A stretch of 45,707 nt of DNA, from assembly GCA_902574205.1 (NCBI GenBank), contig CACGMS010000008.1, positions 1 to 45,707 of the forward strand, read 5' to 3'. Below the pieces are notes generated by a model. That model did no database searches. It was given only the letters and a program-made list of their open reading frames with translations, and was not told the origin of the DNA. Of the stretch, positions 7,803 to 14,582 are shown in pieces. The position numbers and the translations under genes were made by a program. Source of the stretch: an uncultured Candidatus Hydrogenedens sp. (GTDB lineage Bacteria; Myxococcota; UBA4151). Positions within the stretch are counted from its first letter, which is position 1. Every line of letters begins with the position of its first letter.

Positions 7803-8351
7803 ATGGCTGACCAACATTTAACAAGTACTCGTGTGGCAGAGATTCTCGGCGTGACGGCATCCACAGTGAAGCGCTGGGCCGACGATGGATCGCTTGCTTG
7901 CGAGCGCACCGCAGGCGGTCATCGCCGCTTCCTAGCCTCCGAAGTGGCTCGCTTTCGGCAACACGAGGCAGACACCACCGTCTCGCACCTCTCGACCCTA
8001 AGCGATGAAGAGCTAGATGCTCTGCCTTATGGTGTCATTGGTATCGATGACGAAGGAACGATCATTCGCTACAATGCGACCGAATCGAATTTTTCGAACC
8101 ACGCACCCAACCAGGTCTTAGGGAAAAGCTTTTTCACTCAAGTGGCCCCATGCACAAACAACCGCCTGGTCTATGGAGCGTTTAAAGAGGGCATGGCGTC
8201 AGGGTCGCTTGATATGAAGATCCCTTACACCTTCACCTATGTGATGAAGCCGACCAATGTGGTGATTCATATGGTCCGGTGCCAAGACTCGCGATCGAAT
8301 TGGCTGCTTATCCACCACAATACGGATTCCAACGGCGGATTAATAGTCTAA
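7803..8351 (+). CDS. MerR/excisionase-type HTH fused to a photoactive yellow protein (PYP) domain
   Basis: The product has 182 residues. Residues 5-52 are a MerR/BldC-like winged helix domain (TSTRVAEILGVTASTVKRWA, then TAGGHRRF in the wing). Residues 63-172 match PYP of Halorhodospira halophila as I recall it, with no gaps at a constant offset of 48. By eye about 47 of 106 positions are identical. All main chromophore-site residues are in place: Tyr90 (PYP Tyr42), Glu94 (Glu46), Cys117 in VAPCT (Cys69, the p-coumaroyl thioester), Tyr146 (Tyr98) and Trp167 (Trp119). Thr50 is Ser98, and Arg52 is His100. It is therefore predicted to be a blue-light-sensing transcription factor for the surrounding photolyase/RudS/ribA genes. 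Domain calls are strong; the regulon and light response are inference. Confidence 0.92.
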   Translation: MADQHLTSTRVAEILGVTASTVKRWADDGSLACERTAGGHRRFLASEVARFRQHEADTTVSHLSTLSDEELDALPYGVIGIDDEGTIIRYNATESNFSNHAPNQVLGKSFFTQVAPCTNNRLVYGAFKEGMASGSLDMKIPYTFTYVMKPTNVVIHMVRCQDSRSNWLLIHHNTDSNGGLIV

Positions 8352-8377
8352 GAGCGCCAGCACCAAATCAGGTGAAC

Positions 8378-9313
8378 ATGGGGCTCAACATGCGTAAATC
8401 AGTTTTTCTTCTCGGTGCAATCGCACTGACAGCTTGCGGCGAAGAACCCGTAAACAACGACAACAATGCACCGGATTTGAGCGATCTACTCGATGCAGGG
8501 CCAACTCCAGTAGCAGACGCGGGTCAACCCGAAGCAGATACGGGAGTCCAACCCACGCCTGATGCCGGTGAGCCCACGGCTGATGCTGGCGGACCAGAGC
8601 CGACGCCCGATACAGGCCCTCCTGCACCAACTCCAGTCGCTGAACTCTTCGCCATGAAGGCAGTTTCTGCCATTTTACAGCGCAATCCAGTCATCGGTCG
8701 CGGTGAAGCTCAGGTCGTGACGACTCAATATATGCTCGTGGATTCCGAACGCTTGGCTGACGACTTTAGTTGGACCGAAAGCCTCTGCAGCATTTCAACA
8801 AGTGAGGCGGTCTGGAATATAGCCGTTCGGGCTCGCACGAGTTATCCAGAAGCCTTTGTGACTCACTTTCCTGTTCAAGACCGTCAAGCGATATGGACGG
8901 AAAGCGGCGAATTTAACGCGAACAACCTAACCTCAGTGGTCGGCGCTCGATTGGCCAATCCGCTAACCGACCCATTACCAACAGAGGCCGGTGCAGCAGG
9001 AGAACTGGACTCGGATCGAGATGGTAACCCGGGTGTTACCGTCAATGTCGCCGGAGCGGTGTCTGGGTCAGTATATGTTGCCCAACGAAGCATCATCAAC
9101 CTGCGGGGCCGTGAACGTGACAACCGACGCATCGAAGGTTTATGGGAATCCAATGATCAACAAGTCGTGCTCGGTGCAAGCACTGGTATTTTGAACCGAG
9201 CCGTCGAAAACCGACGAGATCCCGATGCAGCTCGAAGCTTCTTCATTATGGTTCCCATCGCTGATGACTGGGACTGTAGCGACATCAACGCCAACATCGA
9301 CGACTTGTTCTAG
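8378..9313 (+). CDS. Surface lipoprotein with Asp/Ala/Gly/Pro/Thr linker
   Basis: The product is about 311 residues. The start MGLNMRKSVFLLGAIALTAC is a lipoprotein signal peptide with lipobox LTAC. I prefer ATG 8378 (AGGTGA upstream); ATG 8390 is also possible. Residues about 25-100 form a low-complexity linker of DAG, DTG and PTP units, a style common on Myxococcota/Bradymonadota surface proteins. The remaining 210 residues form a globular domain beginning VAELFAMKAVSAILQRNPVI, with a DSDRDGNPG loop that could bind calcium. No known family was recognised. The gene follows the PYP regulator by 26 bases on the same strand and may be read through from it. Confidence 0.75.
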   Translation: MGLNMRKSVFLLGAIALTACGEEPVNNDNNAPDLSDLLDAGPTPVADAGQPEADTGVQPTPDAGEPTADAGGPEPTPDTGPPAPTPVAELFAMKAVSAILQRNPVIGRGEAQVVTTQYMLVDSERLADDFSWTESLCSISTSEAVWNIAVRARTSYPEAFVTHFPVQDRQAIWTESGEFNANNLTSVVGARLANPLTDPLPTEAGAAGELDSDRDGNPGVTVNVAGAVSGSVYVAQRSIINLRGRERDNRRIEGLWESNDQQVVLGASTGILNRAVENRRDPDAARSFFIMVPIADDWDCSDINANIDDLF

Positions 9314-9318
9314 GCGCT

Positions 9319-9723
9319 CTATTCAAGCGTAGGCTGTCGCCAGCGGTACGCGCTGTGCGCAGCACTTGAGACGATCGCCGTCAGCGTGACACCCCAGGCG
9401 ATATCTACGGCCACCAGGCCGGAAGGCCACGCTTCGATCACCGCCCAGTTGGTTAGCTCGTAGGTGGCATATGCAAACCAACCCAGCAGGGCACCGCGAC
9501 CAGCCGCGCTTTTGAGCGACTTAGCCGGCAGGGCGCCAAAGAAGACGACCACCGCAATATACTGGATGTAGAACAATCCAGCAGCGAACCAGTTGGTCTG
9601 CTGCGCGCGCAGGGGTCCGAGCTGCTCGTTGTAGAACGAAAACGCAAAGATACCGAGCCAGATAAGGTCAACAACAACCATGATCAGCGCGGCTACCAGC
9701 ACCGCGGCACTTGCACGCATCAT
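9319..9723 (-). CDS. DUF2177-family membrane protein
   Basis: The 134-residue product has four membrane helices. Family signatures are the first helix with VVVDLIWLGIFAFSFYNEQLGPL, then GWFAYATYELTNWAVIEAWP and AVDIAWGVTLTAIVS, which match DUF2177. The function is unknown. ATG 9723 is chosen because the strong site GGGAGGTGA ends 4-6 bases upstream; a TTG at 9726 is too close. The gene diverges from ribA across a 110-base promoter region and ends 5 bases from the convergent lipoprotein gene. DUF2177 genes are another usual member of photolyase/MerR light clusters. Confidence 0.85.
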   Translation of the reverse strand: MMRASAAVLVAALIMVVVDLIWLGIFAFSFYNEQLGPLRAQQTNWFAAGLFYIQYIAVVVFFGALPAKSLKSAAGRGALLGWFAYATYELTNWAVIEAWPSGLVAVDIAWGVTLTAIVSSAAHSAYRWRQPTLE

Positions 9724-9775
9724 CAATCACCTCCCATCAAAAAAGAACCACCGTCGACAAAACCGACAAATTCAC

Positions 9776-9812
9776 TTGAACGAATTTTGCGTTTAAGTAT
9801 ATCTAAAACGCA
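9776..9812 (+). promoter_or_regulatory. Putative ribA promoter with an inverted repeat over the -10 region
   Basis: A possible -35 (TTGAAC, 9776-9781) and -10 (TATATC, 9798-9803) are separated by 16 bases, 30 bases before the ribA start. The perfect 7-base inverted repeat TGCGTTT (9788-9794) and AAACGCA (9806-9812) is centred on the -10 element. A dyad in that position is where a repressor of the MerR/LitR type would block the polymerase. The divergent DUF2177 gene could be controlled from the same site. Neither promoter element is close to consensus. Confidence 0.42.
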
Positions 9813-9833
9813 TAAAGCGACCAAGAGGCACCT

Positions 9834-10502
9834 ATGAACGATCAACACACCCCTTTTGAATCGACCATTTCGTTCAGCGCCTCGGCGATCGTACCCACGC
9901 GCTACGGCGACTGGGAGATGAGCACCTTCCACGATGTTCAGGGCAATGAGCATGTATGTCTTACCCATGGCAATGTGAGCGATATTGAAGGCATTCTATG
10001 CCGCTATCACTCGGCTTGTATGACCGGCGAAATTTTTGGCTCGCAAAAATGCGATTGCGGTGAACAACTCGATGCCGCGCTCAGACGCATTCAGAAAGAA
10101 GGGCGTGGCGTAGTGATCTACCTTGCTCAAGAAGGTCGAGGGATCGGGCTGACGAATAAACTGCGTGCCTACGATGTTCAAAGCCGAGGCTACGACACCG
10201 TCGATGCCAACCGTGCGCTAGGGTTACCTGACGACACCCGCCGATACGACGATGCGAACGCCATCTTGAAAATGCTGGGTATCAAGAGTGTTCGACTGAT
10301 GACGAATAATCCGGAAAAGCTGCGCAGTGTTCGAGAAGCCGGACTGCTCTTTGACCGCGAAGCGCATCTTCAGCCCGTCGGCTCCATAGCTCAACGTTAC
10401 GTGCAAACGAAACAACACCGCATGGGTCATCTCAATGGGTCGAACGAAGAAAGCCAGCCACTTTTCCATAGTGAGTTTGAATCCTTTCTTAATGCTTCAT
10501 AA
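9834..10502 (+). CDS. ribA: GTP cyclohydrolase II
   Basis: The 222-residue enzyme should catalyse the first step of riboflavin synthesis, GTP to diaminohydroxyphosphoribosylaminopyrimidine plus formate and pyrophosphate. The zinc ligands Cys62, Cys73 and Cys75 (HSACMTGE...KCDCGEQL) have the same 11 and 2 spacing as E. coli RibA. The blocks YLAQEGRGIGL, RGYDTVDANRALGLPDD and VRLMTNNPEKL are intact. It is a stand-alone RibA, not the usual RibBA fusion, and is placed with flavin-using proteins (photolyase, the renalase-like oxidase). Light-induced stand-alone GTP cyclohydrolases are known members of LitR-type regulons, so this may be an extra inducible copy. The next gene starts 15 bases downstream. 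Confidence 0.95.
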   Translation: MNDQHTPFESTISFSASAIVPTRYGDWEMSTFHDVQGNEHVCLTHGNVSDIEGILCRYHSACMTGEIFGSQKCDCGEQLDAALRRIQKEGRGVVIYLAQEGRGIGLTNKLRAYDVQSRGYDTVDANRALGLPDDTRRYDDANAILKMLGIKSVRLMTNNPEKLRSVREAGLLFDREAHLQPVGSIAQRYVQTKQHRMGHLNGSNEESQPLFHSEFESFLNAS

Positions 10503-10517
10503 GGATCTTCGCAGCAG

Positions 10518-11492
10518 ATGACGGGCGCCCGGGTCGCAGTGATTGGTGCGGGCGTATCGGGTTTGACCGTCGCACGACAACTGAAGCAGTTGGGTTACTC
10601 GACTGCGATCTTTGATAAGGCACGGGGCCCTGGCGGGCGACTATCGACACGGCGAAGTGCGTCGGGTGGTTTTGACCATGGCGCACCTTTCTTTGAAGCC
10701 AAGCCTTCGTTCATCAAGCCTTGGCTTGACCATGGTATCGTCGGCTTATGGACTGGTCGCTTTGGCCAGGTCTCCGATCAAGGCACCATTGAACGACTTG
10801 ATTCGACTCAGCGTTGGGTAGGCGTACCTAAAATGAGTGCCATCGGGCGATGGATGGCTAGAGATCTCGATGTTGGACTCAGCAGTCGCATCGAACGACT
10901 CGAAGGAGAGCCCGGACAGTGGATGCTGATCGATACGCAAGAGCGCGGCTTGGGTCCGTTCGACCTAGTGGTGGTCAGTTGTCCAGGGCCTCAAGCCGCA
11001 GACCTACTCCCCAAAACTAGTCACCTGTATTCCTTGGCTCGAAGTATGACCTATTCCATCTGCTGGGCGGCAATGATGGATTTTGACACGGATCTGGATC
11101 TTGAATGGGATGGACTCACGTTCGTGAATCCTCCGCTTGCGCACGCCTTCCGGAGCAACAGTAAGCCTGGCCGACGCGGTGCGGAGCGCTGGGTTATCCA
11201 TGCACAAGACGATTGGAGCGAAGCGCATCAAGACGACTCGCCCGAAACGGTCGGTCAAGCACTTGAACACGCATTTCGCCCCGTCGCCAAATGTCAAGCT
11301 GCTGATGTTCGTGTTCATCGTTGGTTGTATGCTCAATCCACGCAGGAGCACCCACGACTTGCGGTCATCGATGGCAAGCATCAACTGGGTTTATGCGGCG
11401 ATGGACTTACCGGAGGTGGCGTAGTTCAAGCCATGGCAAGCGGTGAGCACATGGCTGAGTTGATCATCGAAGCGAGCCACTCAACCAGCTAA
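10518..11492 (+). CDS. Renalase-like NAD(P)/FAD-dependent amine-oxidase family protein
   Basis: The 324-residue product begins with the dinucleotide motif VAVIGAGVSGLTVARQL (GxGxxG), followed by AIFDKARGPGGRLSTRR, the FAD-ribose and pyrophosphate signature of the renalase branch of flavin amine oxidases. GGFDHGAPFFEAKP and the C-terminal LGLCGDGLTGGGVVQAMASG, which contacts the flavin, are also typical. The substrate is unknown; characterised renalases oxidise misformed dihydro-NAD(P) isomers. Co-transcription with ribA (15-base gap) ties it to flavin supply and the light cluster. Confidence 0.88.
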   Translation: MTGARVAVIGAGVSGLTVARQLKQLGYSTAIFDKARGPGGRLSTRRSASGGFDHGAPFFEAKPSFIKPWLDHGIVGLWTGRFGQVSDQGTIERLDSTQRWVGVPKMSAIGRWMARDLDVGLSSRIERLEGEPGQWMLIDTQERGLGPFDLVVVSCPGPQAADLLPKTSHLYSLARSMTYSICWAAMMDFDTDLDLEWDGLTFVNPPLAHAFRSNSKPGRRGAERWVIHAQDDWSEAHQDDSPETVGQALEHAFRPVAKCQAADVRVHRWLYAQSTQEHPRLAVIDGKHQLGLCGDGLTGGGVVQAMASGEHMAELIIEASHSTS

Positions 11493-11547
11493 ATCCAATC
11501 GATTGCCAACACCTGATTCAAAGGAGCTCAGAGGTGGCATACGCGTC

Positions 11548-11970
11548 TCATTCATCGACTTCAGCAACGATTGGGTCTTGACCCATCATTTGACCGGGCT
11601 GCCAAATCTCACTCGCAATCAACACGCCCGCTGCGAAGACAAACTGCAGCGGCATGCGAACCCAAAGCAACCAGCGCTCACGTGCCATACCTTCCAAGTA
11701 AATATCATTGACCAACATGTGAATGTTGGCAGGGTAAACAGCGACCAACAAACCGATCAAACCCCATCCGGCCCATCGCCTTGATCGCGCCCACAACAGA
11801 CCAAGCCCACCGAGCACTTCAAAGACACCGCTGATATAGACAAGCAAAAGGGGGGCCGGAAGATAAGGCGGGACAATACCGACGAAAATTTGTGGCTGGC
11901 GAAAGTGCTCAACGCCAACGGCGACAAACGATAAAGCGATCAAGCTCCTTACAATTACCTGCTTTTTCAT
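11548..11970 (-). CDS. DoxX-family membrane protein
   Basis: The 140-residue product has four membrane helices. The N-terminal MKKQVIVRSLIALSFVAVGVEHFRQPQIFVGIVPPYLPAP and GVFEVLGGLGLLW...RRWAGWGLIGLLVAVYPANIHML are typical of the DoxX/DoxD superfamily, which is linked to quinone or thiol chemistry, often with unknown substrate. I take the ATG at 11970; the longer reading frame would need a TTG. It is convergent with the renalase-like gene and divergent from ferrochelatase. A strong nested stem-loop lies in its leader (11990-12036). Confidence 0.82.
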   Translation of the reverse strand: MKKQVIVRSLIALSFVAVGVEHFRQPQIFVGIVPPYLPAPLLLVYISGVFEVLGGLGLLWARSRRWAGWGLIGLLVAVYPANIHMLVNDIYLEGMARERWLLWVRMPLQFVFAAGVLIASEIWQPGQMMGQDPIVAEVDE

Positions 11971-11989
11971 AGCCCATCCCAACCCGAGC

Positions 11990-12036
11990 GCGCATGGTGC
12001 CCGTCAACCACAAGCGTGGTACTCACAACCATGCGC
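11990..12036 (-). promoter_or_regulatory. Nested stem-loop in the doxX leader
   Basis: GCGCATGGT (11990-11998) and ACCATGCGC (12028-12036) are a perfect 9-base inverted repeat. Inside lies a second perfect hairpin, ACCAC-AAGC-GTGGT (12007-12020). The two helices are separated by internal loops of 8 and 7 bases. Read on the doxX strand the structure ends 19 bases before the start codon, so it could act as a leader hairpin affecting translation or stability, or as a palindromic operator. No U-tract follows, so it is not an intrinsic terminator in either direction. Confidence 0.5.
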
Positions 12037-12206
12037 CAAGTACATCTAAGCGGTTGCAAGCGTCTAGCTGACAGAAGATGGGAATAACGAACGGTTTGTG
12101 CGATTTTTAATATACAAACCAAACCATAAACGGCAGAATCGACGCCGTAACCAAAGACGAACAGCGCATGAGTCTGCGGAACAAAAATGAGGGAGTACGA
12201 CCCGTT

Positions 12207-13235
12207 ATGAATACCAAACGCACGGGTGTTTTGCTGACACAACTCGGTACGCCCAAAGCAGCAACTCAGTCTGCTGTCCGTCCATTCTTGCGCGAGTTTT
12301 TATCGGATCCTCGAGTGATTGATATTTCAGGTTTGGCGCGTGCAGCGCTGGTGAACTTGATTATTGTCCCCTTCCGCACGCCAAAGTCGACAAAGATCTA
12401 TCAAGAGCTCTGGGAAGTTGCAGGCGGTGAATCACCGATCATGGTGCACACACAAGCTCTGACCGAGGCGCTCAACCAACGGCTGAATGATCAGCAGATC
12501 ACCGTTCATATGGCAATGCGTTACCAAGAACCATCAATGGATGATGTCTTAGAGACCATGCGCTTGGCGAATTACGATAAAATCCTCATCTTGCCGATGT
12601 TTCCCCACTATGCCTCATCAAGCACCGGCACGGCTATTCAAAAGGCGATGGAGATTATCGCCAAATGGTGGGTCATTCCCGAGATCGAGGTGGTCAATCA
12701 ATTCTATACTGAAGACTTTTATCTCGATACCCTCGTCGATCAGGCACAAAAGCACGATGTGGCTTCCTATGATCACATCATCATGAGTTATCATGGTCTT
12801 CCTGACCGGCACGTCGACAAAGTCTATGAGGGCGAGAACCTGTGCAAAGATCAGCATTGCGATGAGCGCGTCGATGACAACAACAAATACTGTTACAAAG
12901 CGACAGCCTATGAGACCTCAAAGCTTTTAGCTGAAAAGATGGGGTTGGACGCCAAAGACTATACCACAGCTTTTCAATCCAGACTCGATGATAAGTGGCT
13001 CACTCCTTTTAGTGATGAGGTCGTCGAAGAGTTAGCTAAAAAGGGTAAAAAGCGGTTGCTGGTCTTCTCACCCGCCTTTGTTGCTGACTGCCTTGAGACC
13101 CTGATCGAAATTGGTGTGGAGTACCAAGAAATCTTTGAAGAGCATGGCGGCGAAACCGTTCAACTTGTCGAGAGTTGCAATACAGAAACGCGCTGGATTG
13201 ATGGGCTCTCGGCGTTTATCCAAGCCAGAAGTTAG
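12207..13235 (+). CDS. hemH: Ferrochelatase, with an internal cysteine cluster
   Basis: The enzyme inserts ferrous iron into a porphyrin, the last step of classical heme synthesis. Starting at ATG 12207 it has 342 residues; an ATG 39 bases upstream is in frame but lacks a ribosome-binding site. Signatures are GVLLTQLGTPKA at the start, MRYQEPSM, PMFPHYASSSTG, the catalytic His196 in MSYHGLPDRH, and FSPAFVADCLETLIEI and ESCNTETRW near the end. Cys213, Cys218 and Cys229 (LCKDQHC...YC), plus Cys295 and Cys324, resemble the internal-cysteine [2Fe-2S] ferrochelatases described from Myxococcus-type bacteria. Heme supply placed next to light-stress genes is notable. It diverges from doxX. Confidence 0.95.
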   Translation: MNTKRTGVLLTQLGTPKAATQSAVRPFLREFLSDPRVIDISGLARAALVNLIIVPFRTPKSTKIYQELWEVAGGESPIMVHTQALTEALNQRLNDQQITVHMAMRYQEPSMDDVLETMRLANYDKILILPMFPHYASSSTGTAIQKAMEIIAKWWVIPEIEVVNQFYTEDFYLDTLVDQAQKHDVASYDHIIMSYHGLPDRHVDKVYEGENLCKDQHCDERVDDNNKYCYKATAYETSKLLAEKMGLDAKDYTTAFQSRLDDKWLTPFSDEVVEELAKKGKKRLLVFSPAFVADCLETLIEIGVEYQEIFEEHGGETVQLVESCNTETRWIDGLSAFIQARS

Positions 13236-13244
13236 CGGCTAAGC

Positions 13245-14480
13245 TTACAGCAAACCAACCCGATTAAGGGCTCGCTCCAGCTGCGACCAGCGCTGCTCGG
13301 CGCTACCGGTAAAACCAATCGACATGCGAAGTAAACCTGGCGAAATCCCCGCTTGCCGCAGCGCTTCATCGGTGAGCTCACTCGACGTCGAGCTGGCCGA
13401 ACACGACATGAGCGTATCAAAGTAGCCCAGACTGACCGCCATAAAGCCAAACCCTTCCGTATTTTGCAAATCGTCCATCAGTGCTTCGGCACGTTCTCGG
13501 CTACCCGCGTCAATCGTCAATAAGCCGCCAAAACCATATTCAGAGCGACCAATCGTCTTGAACAATTCATAATCAGGATGAGTCGATAATCCAGGATAGC
13601 CAACTTTGACTCCCGCTTGGTCGAGGCGATCCGCAAAAAGCTTCGCTCGACGAGCATGCTCGATCATACGAATCGGTAAATGCGGCACACGTAAACTGAT
13701 CGAATGCGCCACTTGAGGGTCCATCGTCGGTCCTAAGATCATCAATGGACCCACATGAAGGTCCATGAGTGAGCCGATAAATTCCGTGGTTCCACAGACT
13801 GCCCCTGCAATAAAATCGCTCGCTCCGTTCACGAATTTAGTGAGTGAATGAACGACCACATCAGCGCCGTGCTCTAAGGGGGTCATCGCGAGCGGTGTAA
13901 AAGTGTTATCGACCATCAATTGCGCACCGTATGCGTGCGCGACCTTGGCAAGTTCTGGGATGTTGGTCACACGCAACGTGGGATTGGACAACGACTCACA
14001 ATAAATAACCTTGGTGCGATCAGTACACGCCGCAGCGACCGCTTCTGAATCATTTACATCGACAAAAGTCGTCGTTATGCCGCATTTTTGAGGAAAGAAC
14101 TCAGCCAACATCGCCCAAGTTCCACCGTAGAGTGTATCCGAAGCCACCACGTGATCACCTTGGTTGAGCAAACCCAGCAAAGCACTCGAAATGGCGCCAA
14201 GACCACTACCTGTACAATAGCCTGCCTGAGCGCCTTCCATGGCAGCGAGTTGTCGACCAAGCACATAAACCGTGGGGTTAAAGTGCCGCCCATAAAGGTA
14301 ACAGCCGCCATCGTCCGGACCCAATTGACCTTGGAAAATTTCAGGCATGGTTCCAGCTTCCATCACCGTAAAGGTCGTCGAAGCTTCAATCGACATGTTC
14401 ACGCCGCCATGCTCGCCAAACTCGTGACGCAAAGCCGCAAGACGTTCTACCGGGTCTTTAGGGGTCATCTGATCGGTCAT
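13245..14480 (-). CDS. Cystathionine gamma-synthase / methionine gamma-lyase family PLP enzyme
   Basis: The product has about 411 residues and the Cys/Met-metabolism PLP fold. Visible motifs are YLYGRHFNPTVYVLGRQLA, CTGSGLGAISSALL, the ASDTLYGGTW phosphate-binding region, CESLSNPTLRV, MVDNTFTP and the cofactor lysine Lys215 in VVVHSLTKFVNGASD. The variant YxRHxNP and the long C-terminal domain point to the broad cystathionine-gamma-synthase-like family of uncertain specificity, with a lyase acting on methionine or O-acylhomoserine most likely. ATG 14480 has AAGGAG 7 bases upstream; the neighbouring ATG at 14483 is only 4 bases from it. The frame stays open upstream to 14543, but no ribosome-binding site supports that start. 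Confidence 0.85.
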   Translation of the reverse strand: MTDQMTPKDPVERLAALRHEFGEHGGVNMSIEASTTFTVMEAGTMPEIFQGQLGPDDGGCYLYGRHFNPTVYVLGRQLAAMEGAQAGYCTGSGLGAISSALLGLLNQGDHVVASDTLYGGTWAMLAEFFPQKCGITTTFVDVNDSEAVAAACTDRTKVIYCESLSNPTLRVTNIPELAKVAHAYGAQLMVDNTFTPLAMTPLEHGADVVVHSLTKFVNGASDFIAGAVCGTTEFIGSLMDLHVGPLMILGPTMDPQVAHSISLRVPHLPIRMIEHARRAKLFADRLDQAGVKVGYPGLSTHPDYELFKTIGRSEYGFGGLLTIDAGSRERAEALMDDLQNTEGFGFMAVSLGYFDTLMSCSASSTSSELTDEALRQAGISPGLLRMSIGFTGSAEQRWSQLERALNRVGLL

Positions 14481-14582
14481 CATCGCACTCCTTGTGAGCG
14501 CCCTTGAAGACAAATCCAAACCTTGTCGAGTGGGCTTTCTCATTTGGTGATTCTCGCGTTCACCGCACTGCGGGACGAGAGC

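Noticed and set aside
7863-8340. An ordinary PAS sensor reading of the regulator's C-terminal domain
   Set aside because: The gap-free alignment to PYP, including VAPCT, YNATE, YGAFKEG and the YTFTY block, is far more specific than a generic PAS match.
8279-8377. Extended N-terminus of the lipoprotein overlapping the PYP regulator gene
   Set aside because: It would bury the lipoprotein signal peptide and overlap a well-supported gene.
12168-12206. Upstream ATG as the ferrochelatase start
   Set aside because: No ribosome-binding site precedes it, and the 13 extra residues lie outside the conserved family start; ATG 12207 fits better.
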